Source: Phycomyces blakesleeanus NRRL 1555(-)
Lineage: Eukaryota > Mucoromycota > Mucoromycetes > Mucorales > Phycomycetaceae
Reading direction: 5' to 3'
Assembly (NCBI RefSeq): GCF_001638985.1
Contig: NW_017265157.1
Location: forward strand, 835,727 to 899,726
DNA length: 64,000 nt
Both the position numbers and the translations under genes were made by a program. How positions within the stretch are numbered: position 1 is the stretch's first letter; each line of letters opens with the position of its first letter. Positions 1-10,859 of the stretch are shown in pieces. The notes beneath the pieces are model-generated. The model did no database searches and was not told where the DNA came from. It saw only the letters and a program-made list of their open reading frames with translations.

Positions 1-442
1 TGTCAGGCTTGTTTTTCAAGATGGCAATCTTGCTTCTCCAGAAGATATAAGATCTTTCTGTTGATGATGGCATCAGAGTAAACATCGTCACTGTTTTCAA
101 ACAGCACATCACTGCTGTCATCATCTCTCTTAACTCTCTTATCTTCTCTCTCATCTTCCTCATTTCCAGTCAAGGTTTCAGCAACAGCCTGTTGCCCAGA
201 AGAAGAATCATCTGTGTTGAGCATCTCTGGTTCTGAGTGACTATATAATGCTATGTGCATCATTTCATTTCCTCTATCGTTGGCCAATATTGTCTTTGCA
301 AGATCCAATGCTTCCTTCAAAATTTTTCCTTCTTTAAATTTATCTTCCTTTAAATATAAGTATTAAGTTAATAATTATTTTATTGCTTTCTATTTTATAT
401 ATATGAAGTACTTACTTCTTGCATTGTCTCGTATGTAGCCCT
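1..442 (-). pseudogene. 3' part of a hypothetical gene split by a MULE
   Basis: Unrecognised gene read on the minus strand and running off the left edge. An open exon (about 320 down to 3) starts KEALDLAKTILANDRGNEMM and becomes very acidic and serine-rich (DDSSSGQQ, EDEREDKRVKRDDD). Upstream on the same strand is a GTAAGT intron (about 403-345 region) and a short exon piece that ends at the MULE target duplication. The coding frame of that piece (ending TYETMQE) continues across the 9-bp duplication into the other half at 5.2 kb, so the element appears to have landed in an exon. Function is unknown. It could be a host gene or the accessory gene of another transposon. Confidence 0.45.
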
Positions 443-451
443 TTCAAGTAT
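443..451. repeat. 9-bp target site duplication, left (TTCAAGTAT)
   Basis: TTCAAGTAT is found here and again, same orientation, at 5198-5206, directly outside the inverted terminal repeats. A 9-bp duplication is the usual length for Mutator-like elements. Confidence 0.85.
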
Positions 452-459
452 CAGCAATC

Positions 460-660
460 TTAGGGGACGGGGGGTTTTTGGCTATGGGGACGGGGGGTAA
501 TGGCACCGCACAATTTAAAGTGACTGCGAGTCCGAGGCCCAGCTATAAAGTGTCTTGAAGAACCCCCTGTCCCCATTCTTTATAAGCACACCCTTGTCCC
601 CATCACTTATAAGCACACCTTGCTCCATCGTTATAAGCACACTCCTGTCCCCATCTTTAG
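460..660. repeat. left MULE terminus: foldback repeat plus tandem units
   Basis: TATGGGGACGGGGGGT at about 484-499 faces ACCCCCTGTCCCCAT at about 562-576, giving a hairpin inside the terminal repeat. It is followed by three tandem units beginning TTATAAGCACAC at 580, 607 and 631, each ending in a TGTCCCCATC-like motif. This is noncoding and presumably part of the transposase-binding end. Confidence 0.7.
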
Positions 661-778
661 ATCATTTCAATTTCCCGGGAAAAATAAAAACACCCCCTTT
701 CTTAAAGTCATTAACATTTAGTTGTAAGAATAAAAAATAATATTTCCAAATAACAAGATATGATGCCTTTTTTACGTT

Positions 779-825
779 ATGTACATTGCATACATTGCAT
801 ACATTGCGTACATTGCGTACATGAA
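779..825. repeat. 10-bp tandem repeat
   Basis: About five tandem copies of TACATTGCAT/TACATTGCGT, just upstream of the transposase start at 869. It could be a promoter element of the MULE or a chance minisatellite. Confidence 0.7.
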
Positions 826-868
826 TCAATAAAAATACTTATATAACTACAGTGCTCTTTTATTAAAT

Positions 869-2904
869 ATGAACACCAACTTCAATACCCCTATTGAGAA
901 GATGTACTCGCTTAAAACAACTCTCTCATTCCCTGAGAATGGTTATCCTGACAAGCAGAGTGTTCTTCAAGCCGTAAACGATTATGCCCTTTCTAATAAT
1001 TTCACTGTTAAGATTAAGGACGGAAAATTCCCTATTCTTCACATTGCTTGTTCAAAGGCTGGTGTTTATCGTGACAAGCGCAATATAAGTGATGAGAAAA
1101 GAAAGAAGATGCCCAACTCTTCTCTTACTGGATGCCCCTATCTCTTAAGATTTTCTTATAAGAAGAAGAGCGAAAGATATCTTCCTTTGCCCACCTATGG
1201 GGAAAACGAATATTGCCACAACCACCCTGTCACCACTGAGAATTTGGCTTCTTCTCACCAAGGAAGAATGTCTCTTTTGACTGCTGAAGATGCCACTATT
1301 GCAAAGACAATGTTGGAGAATCACGCCAAGTCCCGTGATGTTCAGAAGGCAACAAGTGACAAGGTGACAGGAATGAGAAAGCTGAGGATCAGCGATATCA
1401 ACAATCTCAAGTACAGTGCTACTCGTGGTGATGAGGAGTCTGCCCATGGCGCTACTGAGCTCATCAGAACAATGGAAGCAAAGGGATTTTCCGTTCTCTA
1501 CGAGTTTAATGAGAGAAATAGACTCACTCATATATTTTTTACGAACGATATAATGATCAAGAGAGCTCGACGTTTCCCCGATGTCTTTATTGTGGATGCT
1601 ACATACAAGACAAACTGCGCGAAGATGCCATTGGTTTGCGTAGAGAGTGTCAGTAACCTAGGTGGAGAAAGGTTGAAGAGCTTTCCTGTGGCCTTTGCAT
1701 GGGTAGCCAATGAGACAGAGAAGAGCTATGTTTGGTTTGTGAAGTCTCTGAAAGCAATTGTTTTGGAGGGGGTTGATAAAGCCCCTATATTTGTTACAGA
1801 CAAATGTAAAGCATTGATGAATGCGCTTGATTCCGAGTTCCCCTTGGCCAAGAAGCTTCTGTGTGGTTGGCATATGATCAACAACATTGCCAAAATGGCA
1901 AAAAAAAACAATGAAGCCAGGAAAAGAAAAGGAGTTGTGCACACATTTAGTCAACAAAATGATCTTCGGAGATAAATGCGATGTCTTTGATGAAAATCTT
2001 GAGCTTTTCAAATTGCTGTCATCTCGGAAAGATTTCCAAAGTAAAGAGCAGCTGGAAGACAATAATGATGATTCTACGAAGGTTGTAGAAAAAAGAACTC
2101 TGGAAAAGTACTTTGAAGATGAGTAGATGCCGTGCAAGGAAAAGTGGGCTGGCTACCTCACTAGTCAATTAAAACATTTTGACTGTGTGACAACACAACG
2201 TGTTGAGAGTGGCCATAATGCTCTGAAAAGAAAAATCTCGGCTCTTCAGTCATTGAACTCTTCATTTGAGCAAATTTGCTCCTATCTTCTCCAGTTCGAG
2301 GGCGACTATCAGGACCTTGAGTTGAATGAGGCAACTATCACAGATGCCAGAATATACCATGAACCTCGCCTCCGTGGATTGATTCACCACGTCTCCAGAA
2401 TTGGTTTGATCACCATCCGTGCTGAGCTTCTAGAAGAGGTTGTACCTGGTGAGCTTTGCAATTGCAGAGTAAAAGTGGTGTTTGGTCTTCCTTGTCGCCA
2501 TGATCTGCCAAGAGATCGTATGTTGCTATTATCAGACATTCTTGAAAGATGGATTCTGTCTTCTTCTTTGGGTGAACGTTTGAAGCAACTGGAATGTGAC
2601 GTTTCTCTACAGAAAATCGACGTTGAAAAGCCTGCCCCATGGGTGAAATGTATAACAAAGCTTGAACAATTGTTTCGTCAGTGTGAAGGGAATCAACAAG
2701 TCCAGAATCTTATGGCAATGGTTGATGAACTTGTTGACAATGCTGGTGAAATAATTGACCATCCAAATGTTGTATTTCCTTCGGCAAGTGAGGTCAAAGC
2801 TCCTGGAAGACCTAAGCATGTCAAAAGGAAAACTGCTCTCCCAAAGGACTTTGTCTGTCACAAGCACAGACATCTCCTTGTGCAAAAGAACAAAGTAAGC
2901 ATAT
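869..2904 (+). pseudogene. MULE transposase with SWIM zinc finger (frameshifted)
   Basis: Cut-and-paste transposase of the Mutator-like superfamily. The DDE core is visible: the first Asp in FIVDATYKTN, the second in FVTDKCKALMNA followed by the family motif CGWHM, and the Glu in TTQRVESGHNALK. A SWIM-type zinc-binding pattern follows (CNCRVKVVFGLPCRH), then the basic tail GRPKHVKRK. The frame changes at an A-run near 1903-1911 and continues in the next frame from about 1911. That frame contains TAG at 2124-2126, between FEDE and MPCKEKW, where the family usually has Trp. Only these two lesions are seen. A GTAAGC splice donor at 2895 ends the exon, and the frame continues into the OTU part downstream. 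Catalytic residues are intact, so the copy died recently or the frameshift is an assembly error. Confidence 0.85.
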
Positions 2905-2959
2905 AACATACACAAACATGATTTCACAATCTAATACATATTTATTCTTTATTTCTTTA

Positions 2960-4163
2960 GAATGATATCAGAAGTATTTTGAAAGAAGGACTTAAAGAAG
3001 TGATGAAGGAGTTCTTAGAGGAAGAGCCTCTCAAAAAAGTAATTTATAATTGTTTTTTTTGTGAAATTACAATGTAATATCTAATGCTTACTATTTCTAG
3101 TCATAAAAGAAATAAAAAAAGAAACTCACTTCGCTGAAAAAACAAGAGCCTCTCGAAGAAAGTAATTTTTGATAACTTATAAATGAATCACAAAATATTT
3201 TGTATGGTTTGCTCACACATTGCATGTTTTCTCTATAGCTAAAACAACCAATTTCGCTAAAAAGCAAGAGCCTCTCGAAGAAGGTAACCGATAAGATATT
3301 TTACTAAAATTAAATGCTAAATGTTACATTGTTTTTTGTTTCTTCTTAGCTGAAAAATATTCCTCTGGAATTAAAAGACCTAAACATCTCCAAGACGACT
3401 ACTGGTACGATTTGCCTAGTCCAAAAAAACAAAACAAAAATGTGCATGACTTTGCTCTGCCTGCTCAAATCGACCAAGCCGCCATTTCGTTGACGTTTAA
3501 CCCCAAGTACGATGGTTGGTGCGGTTTCCGTGTATTTGCACACCTGAAAGAGGGTGGAGAGGATCAGTTTCCTTTGGTGAAGAAGAAGATGTTGGCCACG
3601 ATGGCAACCCACAGTAAACGTTACGAGCACAACTTTGGCATGGATGTTGCTGAAGTGACAGAGGTCATTGCCTTTGGCTCCAAGATTGACCCTGCTCTTG
3701 GGGAAAATATCCCATCTTGCCCTTCCTCTATGTGGTTCTCTGCACCAGACTGTGCTCAGATAATAGCTGACACCTATAACAAGCCTGTTTGTGTGTACTC
3801 GGACGATCGGAGCGTCTTGCCTGTAACTTTCCTTCCCCTCCATGATTGGAAGCCTCTCAAAAGAAAGCCATTGCCAATGGTCTTGCACCATGTACATGGG
3901 TGCCACTGGACAACAATTAAAGTGAAGCCTCATTTACATCGGTCCTGGCCTGAGGTAAATGCACTGTATTTTGATGCTATCCGTAGAGGTAGTATCATTG
4001 ACTGCTTTCCACAAGTTGGAATCATTGGGGTCAGTTCCCAAAGAACAAGTCTTATCTTTTACCCTCCACTACTACAACTACTACAATTACTACTACTGCC
4101 ACTAACTCTCCTACAAATTCTCCCGTAAATTCTTCCGATATTATTGACCTCACACATATATAA
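2960..4163 (+). pseudogene. OTU-like cysteine protease domain, C-terminal part of the MULE protein
   Basis: Three further GT-AG introns (about 3040-3100, 3163-3239 and 3284-3349) join short exons that each encode a version of KKQEPLEE. The frame then runs into an OTU-type peptidase: Asp and catalytic Cys in YDGWCGFRVF, and the general-base His in HGCHWTTIKV. The reading frame is open across the splices, so this is most simply the C-terminus of the transposase. OTU or ULP proteases fused to MULE proteins are known in other lineages. The first frame stops at 4128. A 1-nt shift near 4015 opens a Thr-rich tail ending SSDIIDLTHI, which resembles a SUMO-interacting motif. Fusion and tail are inferred; cDNA would settle both. 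Confidence 0.7.
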
Positions 4164-5020
4164 CTTATCTATCTTTCTATCTTTTAATATACTTTACTCC
4201 TATTTTTTCTTTAATTTTTTAACAAACACAATTGCACCCAGTCTGTCTTTAATTTTAATGTTACATGTAAAACTCAGATACGAATATTATTGACATCCAA
4301 CTAATTGGAAGACTATATAATTGGCTTTTATTTTTTGGAGTACAAAGTCTGTGCATTTATAAGCAATCTGATTAAGATATTCATCCAATCACAGATGTGA
4401 ATTTTACCATAAAAGATGTAAAACAGAAACGACGCATAGCTTTTGATAGATTTCTGTCTTAATTCGAACGCTAAAGCTTGGATATTTTGCCGTATTGCTG
4501 AAAAAATACGTACATCTCTATATCCAAAATTTGAAGTTAATTTATTATGTTTTGGTTGAATAAACAAGCAAAATATACACTTTTTTTCACGTTTTTAACT
4601 ATTCAAAATAGATTGTTTTTGCTAATAAATATTTTTTCTACATAATAATATGGTCTAAAACTTTTACTGAAACGTTTTTTTACTATTTTCTATTGATATA
4701 AAGCACTTGCAAGTGATTTTTACTAACATTTTCAAATTGTTGTTTTTTTGTTCAATCTTTCACAAATGAAATGTACAGAACTTTTGTAATTCACTCATTA
4801 AACGTAATTCAAAAAATATTACAAAACAAACAAATACTCACTTTATGCAGAAAAAATCAACGAAACCAACCATCTTACTCTCATATTTCTATCTATTTTT
4901 TTGAACGAGTTATGAATTTTTTAAAAATAAATAAAAATGAAAATGAAAAGTTACGGACAAATGTTCTTCCACTTTTGCATGATTTTTCTTAGTGAATAAA
5001 GACAAGTGATTATACTGGAT
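4164..5020. other. noncoding 3' part of the MULE
   Basis: AT-rich sequence between the protease stop and the right terminus. I see no convincing gene. The open frames here are short and low in complexity. Confidence 0.6.
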
Positions 5021-5189
5021 GGGGACATGGGGGTGACTGGTTTTTGGGGGACAGGGTGTTACACACAGAAACGATGGATGTCTGCCGGACAAGTTAAAAG
5101 TAGTCACGCCTCTAATTATCTGCCGGACTACTCACTATAAGCTTGTGTAACACCCTGTCCCCATCATCCAAAAACCCCCTGTCCCCTAA
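5021..5189. repeat. right MULE terminus, large foldback
   Basis: GGGGACAGGGTGTTACAC at about 5047-5064 is the exact reverse complement of GTGTAACACCCTGTCCCC at about 5145-5162. An outer pair (GGGGACATGGGGG and CCCCCTGTCCCC) extends the stem imperfectly. The loop holds two copies of TCTGCCGGAC. Together with the left end this makes a MULE with hairpin-forming termini. Confidence 0.75.
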
Positions 5190-5197
5190 TATTTACG

Positions 5198-5206
5198 TTC
5201 AAGTAT
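5198..5206. repeat. 9-bp target site duplication, right (TTCAAGTAT)
   Basis: Perfect match to 443-451; marks the right boundary of the MULE. Confidence 0.85.
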
Positions 5207-5467
5207 GGTTTGCAACATAGAATCTAATTTTGTTTGTCTTTTGTTATGAGATAAACTTATAACTTCCTAGTAGTCTCTCAAAATTTTGTCTTTTAATTTC
5301 TTTAGGCTTTTATCACTCATGGCATTGACAGCACTTATGATTTTGTTCCATGTCTGTGTTCTATTTCTATATAGCTGAGAGTAGGGGTGGAACTCATGAT
5401 AAGCCTGCATCAATGCAAGCTTTCTTTCATTATCCCATTTTTCTTGAGGTGAAGCTTTCATTAGCAC
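5207..5467 (-). pseudogene. 5' part of the hypothetical gene split by the MULE (Myb/SANT-like)
   Basis: A minus-strand exon from about 5467 encodes KWDNERKLALMQAYHEFHP followed by YRNRTQTWNKIISAVNAM. The spaced tryptophans and helical pattern resemble a Myb/SANT or MADF-type DNA-binding domain. The frame stops at 5267, and a second open piece (from about 5232) reads LDSMLQTILE up to the MULE insertion. It is the upstream half of the gene whose downstream half lies at 1-442. Similar proteins are encoded next to Harbinger-type transposases, so a transposon accessory protein is an alternative to a host transcription factor. Confidence 0.45.
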
Positions 5468-6470
5468 ATAATTAGTAAGTAGTTACAGTAAGTTTTATAA
5501 AAGCCTCTCAAATTTGATAATGTTATTCTTTACAAAATTATATATTATGAAAATGCTATTATTTTTCTTTTTGATAGCACTGGAATTAATAGAAGATGTA
5601 TTATGATTCATAGCTAGATAAGTATAGAGTTTATGTTAAATGTTTTCAAGAGAGATATAGCTAAGAGTATAAGAAGAGTTGATATGTGACAAAGTAAGAT
5701 TAAGAAAGATTAAAATATATATTTATTAATGGTTTTATGTCTTTTATATTAGCAAGCTATATACCATGTATTATTATCAATGAAGTTGTAAGAATAATAT
5801 AAGAATATATATAAAAGACTCAATTAAATTCTGACAAAAAAGTACTTATTGAGAGAACTAAAACCAATAAATCATATCAAATATACATCTCTTTTTTTAA
5901 ATAAACTTGTTCTTTAAAGATTAAATAAATTAATTACATATATAATAGACGCCCTTGGCTACCCTATCCTTTGATTTGAGAGTGAAAAAATAGACTTAAT
6001 TTTGAGGAAATAATTAATGGAAAATGTTAGTAAAAAATTAGGAAATTCATAATTTTCCACATACATTTTTCACTAAATCGTGTCAACCAAGAAAAATGTA
6101 TAACAATCATTGGAAATCAAATCGCTATCTCAATTGAAAATGGATAAAATATTCAATTTTTTACTAGTTAACATCTTCTCGAGTAGACATAAAAGAAGTA
6201 CAAAAAATTAATTTTGTATTAATGAATTTGTTTACTGATAAAGTTAAAATTTTATTTTAACATTTATATACATAATTAAATAAAATATATCTAGCTTATA
6301 TATGTCTCTCAATATTTATACTAATCTTTTTAATTCAAAGAATGTACATATAATATATAATGTTTCTAGATATTTTGTAAAGAGCATATGTTTTATATAT
6401 ATATAAATGCTTTTGTCCAAATACAAAAAAATATTACTTTTCTTTTCCAAACATACTTTCCCAAAGCAAA
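5468..6470. other. AT-rich intergenic stretch
   Basis: No gene, RNA or clear repeat seen. The sequence is very AT-rich and probably includes the unresolved left end of the Harbinger element that follows. Confidence 0.5.
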
Positions 6471-7600
6471 ATGAGCTCTCAACCTAGTAAGTATACTTTA
6501 ATCAGTATAATATAGATGTGTATTTGAAATACCTACTGATAAAAATTCTGTAGCTCCCACTCAAAATAACATCAAACAATAGAGTAAGGATGGTGTAAAT
6601 AGTGGATCAAGCTCAGAAAGAATCGTTGTGAATTGGTTGACTGGGCAAGTCAATTATGACCAATGGAAGAGAAAACCTGCTAATGCTATTATCAAGGCAA
6701 CTCTTTGCTCAGAAATACAAAGCATACTCATATCAAATGGTATCACTCATGAATCAATTCACAATATACAAGGACAAATAGCGCACCTTCACAAAAATTA
6801 CAAACAAGTGATTGATTGACTGAACTAAACTAGACAAGACCTAAGAGATATGCTGGAACAAGATGGTGTGTCTCAACCTGAGATTAGTATCATTATTGCA
6901 TGTATATATATATATATATAGCATGTATCTAAAATACAATGTTAATAATAATATGTATTCTATTTTTTGATATTTCTTTTAGAGAAAAGGAAGAGCCATG
7001 TTTGTCTACTTTAATGAACTTGATCCAGTAATGAATCATTGAATATCAACCAAACCTCCATGCCCACAGTCTTTCTTGAATGACACAGACGTTGAACATG
7101 TCCTGAATGTACGCTCTGGTCATGCATCCATGACAGTGCTTAATTTGATGCATCAAGAGCATGAGAATGTAGAAGTTGCAGAAGACGATGATGAGACTGG
7201 TGAAGAAAGCAAAGATAAAGATGATAAGGAGATCGAAGAAGTAGACAGACAGGTAGTTGCTAGGTATCTTTCTGCAGCAACTACTGTAGGAAATAATTGC
7301 CCTTCCAAACGGGCTCATACAAATATTGACAAGAGTCTCTTTGAGTTTATGAAGAGATCTAGCGATCTGGAAAGGAAGAAAATAGAAAGAGTTGAGAGAC
7401 AGTTAAAATTTGAGACCAAAATTCAAAGCAGGTGGTTAGAGATTGAAGAAAGACAGATTGTTGTAAAAGAAAAGAATGCAGAGATCTGCAAAAGAAAACT
7501 AGACCTTGATGAAAGGGAGATTGCCCTGGAACAAGACAAAATACAAATTGATAAATCCAGGACACAAATTCAACATGCCGAAATGCTCAAAGGCTTATGA
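6471..7600 (+). pseudogene. Myb/SANT-like accessory gene of a Harbinger element
   Basis: Start ATG at 6471, 16-nt first exon, intron 6487-6553, second exon, and an intron before about 6983. The second exon encodes a trihelix/Myb-like region (VNWLTGQVNYDQWKRKPANA, then ITHESIHNIQGQIAHLHKNY). The last exon has FVYFNELDPVM, an acidic stretch and a long charged coiled coil (ERKKIERVERQLKFETKIQS). In PIF/Harbinger elements such a protein binds the ends and helps the transposase. In-frame stops lie at 6580 (TAG) and 6817 (TGA, where Trp is expected before LN), with others after, so the copy is dead. It converges with the transposase at 7.7-8.8 kb. Confidence 0.65.
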
Positions 7601-7669
7601 ATGTCAAAGAAAGATATTCTTAAAGAAATAAAAAATGTTTAACTAAAATACACTAATAAAGATTTTTTA

Positions 7670-8833
7670 TATAAAAATAAAAAATAAAATTAAAAATATA
7701 TTTATTAGAAAATAAATTGCTTTAACCTTTGTTTTTTTTTCTTTGCCCAATTCCACTGAATCATTTTTCTCTGAATCTTTAGGATTACAATTACTCTCAA
7801 CAGTGTACTCAAAGTCATTATCGCCTTTGTGTACAAGCAGGTTGTGTAAAATACAGCAACCTCTTATCTAGTAGCACATTTTTCTTATATCTTTTTTAGT
7901 GTGGATCACTGTCTTGAGGCCTTTTAAAGATTGAAATCTTTCTTTTAGGATTCTAATGCAGTGTTCTACAGAAACACAGATATTGGAATGAACAGTATTG
8001 AAATCCACATTTTCTTGTGTCATGCCAGTTCTACATTGTTGCTTATATGATATGATTGTGTACAGAGAAAGTATGTATGCAGCAACAACAAGCAAGTATT
8101 TCTTATCAGAAAAGAAAAGTTCTGGTGTTTTGCATAAGGGACTGACAAGATACATTCATGAATTATAGAAACAGTCATTCCATCCAGAGTATATCATTCT
8201 AATGAGTTTTCTGTCATTGTATACAATCATTACAGAGAGACAGTAAAATGATTTTCTACTAAAGATGTCCTCTCCACACCATTTTGGCTTATATTAAAGC
8301 TTTATAAGAGTCCCATCAACAAATCTAAAACAAGAAGGGAAACTGGATTGAGCTCTTATTCTTTGACTTATTTTGTTTCTTTTATTCTGCTCAGACCAGA
8401 ATAATGTTTGCTTTGCTAATGAGAGGAGAATAGTAATAAATCTGTTATTGTACTTAATAACAGATCCCTCTAATTAACCTGTTGGTTATAAGTATTATAT
8501 TAAATTAGAAATCAGAAATAGCAATAGCAATTACAATTATAATCACAATCATATAATACATGCCACTTACACCAATTGTCTGTGCAATACTACCAGCAGT
8601 AACACCAGTTCCATATATTTCCAAGCACTTAAGAGCAACCATCATTTGAATACTTATGTCTACTTGTTGTCTTTCTGCTGTATTGTTGAAAACAGGATTC
8701 ATTTCGATCATGTTACAAATAGCAAAGAAAGAGTCCTTATTTATTCTAAACTCTTGTCTAAATCTATTGTTATCAAGATCATTCAAAAACCATCTAATTC
8801 TACTGAGTGGCTGAGAGACTATAGATCACTCTC
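7670..8833 (-). pseudogene. PIF/Harbinger transposase (DDE_4 type), decayed
   Basis: Read on the minus strand. The N-terminal helix-turn-helix region is RQEFRINKDSFFAICNMIEM. After a GTAAGT intron (about 8576-8480) come FRFVDGTLIKL (first Asp), a degenerate middle (KPKWCGEDIFSRKSF) and the C-terminal signature EHCIRILKERFQSLKGL (Glu), followed by IRGCCILHNLL. Stops interrupt it, including TAG at 7868-7870 just before IRGCC, where the family has Trp. The order HTH-D-D-E and the EHxxxxLKxRF motif identify DDE_Tnp_4. It forms a two-gene unit with the Myb-like gene to the left. Inverted ends were not found. Confidence 0.7.
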
Positions 8834-8929
8834 TTAGATATCTCTTTCTAGATAACGCGAGGTATACAAGGATTTCTGATATATCAACAGTAACATTTAA
8901 TACATTATTCTCACTGTGAATTTGGGATT

Positions 8930-9245
8930 CGATTAGTTTATAAAGAATCAATTTTTAAGCAACTTAAGAAAAGCTTTTCTATAGCTTATGTTGAGTATTT
9001 TTTTATAAAAATTGATATATAAAGTAGAATAATATAAAAGAGGCAAAGACATTAACAATTTTTTGTTTAAAGTATTTCAAGATGTCAAAATGAGTGATCC
9101 TAAATTTCAATCCTAAAGCTTTTTCCTTTGAATTAAATTTATACATTTTAATTCTATTCAGATTCTTCTCAACCAATCATTTTACCATTTAAACACCTGC
9201 TTTCCGAATCCTAATTCTAAGAGATAATGAAACCCCCCTATTATT
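8930..9245. repeat. dispersed repeat, copy 1
   Basis: About 300 bp that recurs in the same orientation near 9970-10258. Shared landmarks are TTGATATATAAAGTAGAA, AGTATTTCAAGA, and TTTAAACACCTGCTTTCC, ending in a GATAATGAAACCC-like stretch. Noncoding, probably part of a nonautonomous DNA element. Confidence 0.65.
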
Positions 9246-9875
9246 GGGCCAGAGAATTTTTCTTTCTATAATTTCATGAGTTGAATATTTTTTCTTTCAA
9301 AAAAAAGAGAAAAGAAGGTTTGGTTCTACTTCAAACTTTTTTGATCACAACAAAAAGATGTTCAAGTAAAACAAAACATTGAATAAGGAAATGTAAAGGT
9401 TGTATTGAGTAATGAAAAAAATAATTCTGTTAAAATTTTGCAAAGGCAACAATTTTCAGCATATAAAACAACTTTGTCAAAATTTTAAATAAGAAAAAAT
9501 ATATATTTTTCTTTACATGATATTAGTAAAGAATGCCTAGCAAATACAACCTTCTAAGGCATAACTCAACTCAATGAAGAAATAAGTATATACAAATGTT
9601 TTTTTTAATAAGTTACAGCTGTATTTTTAATTATTTACTATTAGAATATATCTTTTTAACTTATAAAAATAAGGCAAACACTATGAGAAAAAAAAGGTGG
9701 TTAGACTGGTGGTTTGACTGATGGTTTGACGGGTAGTTTTTTTGCAAGTTCTCCATTCAAACCACTATTGAGTTTAAACAAAAATAAATGACCTTCCACA
9801 TTCTGTTCTTTAATAGGGGGTTTCATTATCTTTTAGAATTCTAGTTCGGGTTAGGATTTGGAAAGCGGATATTAA
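9183..9875. repeat. inverted-repeat pair, possible MITE
   Basis: The end of copy 1 (GCTTTCCGAATCC to GATAATGAAACCC, about 9190-9240) is repeated in reverse complement at about 9815-9872 (GGGTTTCATTATC to GGATTTGGAAAGCGG). The arms are roughly 55 bp and enclose about 570 bp of noncoding sequence. I could not define a target duplication. Confidence 0.55.
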
Positions 9876-9969
9876 ATCTGTAGCCAATGAAAATGATTAT
9901 AAAGTGAAAATTATTGAGTCCCCTTTTTTAATTAATTGTTTTATTCTTGAACCTAATATTTTATTCTAA

Positions 9970-10258
9970 ACAATTAAGTTAATTTCTATCGCTTATATTG
10001 GAAACTTAGCTTATAAAAAGTTGATATATAAAGTAGAAATATGTAAGAGAGGCAAATAAATTGAGAAACTTTTGCTCTAAGTATTTCAAGACATCAAAAT
10101 GAGCAATTCTAAATTTCAAACTGAAAGCCTTTGGATTAAATCTACACATTTTAATTCTATTCAGATTCTTCTCAGCCAATCATTTCATTATTTAAACACC
10201 TGCTTTCCAAATCCTAACCTTAATATGAATCCTAAGAAATAATGAAACCCTCTAATAT
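9970..10258. repeat. dispersed repeat, copy 2
   Basis: Direct repeat of 8930-9245, sharing TTGATATATAAAGTAGAA and TTTAAACACCTGCTTTCC. It diverges by visible substitutions and short indels, so the duplication is not recent. Confidence 0.65.
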
Positions 10259-10534
10259 GTTGTTTGTATAATATAGCAATATTCCTTTCTTAGTATTGAC
10301 TTTTCTATTAGATGTGATTTCTTTTATTTATTGTATAAAGCTTATATGTTATTAGATACTTTTATTTGGTACTCTCTTATATGACAGTTATTGTTTTAAA
10401 ATATAGATTAAATAGACATTTTATTGGACATAATTTATCTTTGTTATTATTGCTCTAAAGAAAATAGCTGTCTATTGGGTTATATTTATAAGAATTATTG
10501 TTTGATTTAAAAATTATACTTTTATTGTGTATTA

Positions 10535-10715
10535 TTAAAGAAAAAAAGCTTTTATTGTTCATTTTATTGGATGTTAATATAATAAAAAGCTTTTATTGTT
10601 CATTTTATTGAGTATTATTATAGAAAAAGACTTTTATTGTTCATTTTATTGGGTATTATTATAGAAAAAAGTTTTTATTGTTCGTTTTATTGGTTATTAT
10701 TTAATAATAGAAAAT
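10535..10715. repeat. 41-bp tandem repeat, about four units
   Basis: The motif TTTATTGTTCRTTTTATTG starts at 10551, 10592, 10633 and 10674, an exact 41-bp period, with AAAAAGCTTT- and ATTATTATAGAA-like spacers. Noncoding minisatellite in AT-rich DNA. Confidence 0.85.
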
Positions 10716-10859
10716 CAACATTTGAATTTTATTAGCTATAAACTATACTATATTCTAAGTTATTATAGTGAAGTATCTCATTTGACTTTATTATATTTGA
10801 TTACTTACAAGACTACAATCTTCTATAACAGTCTCTTCAGAGATAAGAGATTCTCAAGA

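Larger units (their letters stand above)
452..5197 (+). mobile_element. MULE (Mutator-like element) with foldback termini
   Basis: A 4746-bp element bounded by 9-bp direct repeats TTCAAGTAT. The ends are imperfect inverted repeats: CTTAGGGGACGGGGGGTTTT on the left, and the same motif with a few changes read from the right end. Each end also folds back on itself. The interior carries one plus-strand gene: a MULE transposase with SWIM finger followed by an OTU-protease domain. It interrupts a minus-strand gene. The copy looks fairly young, because the duplication is perfect and the catalytic residues remain, but the transposase has a frameshift at an A-run and a TAG codon. Confidence 0.85.
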
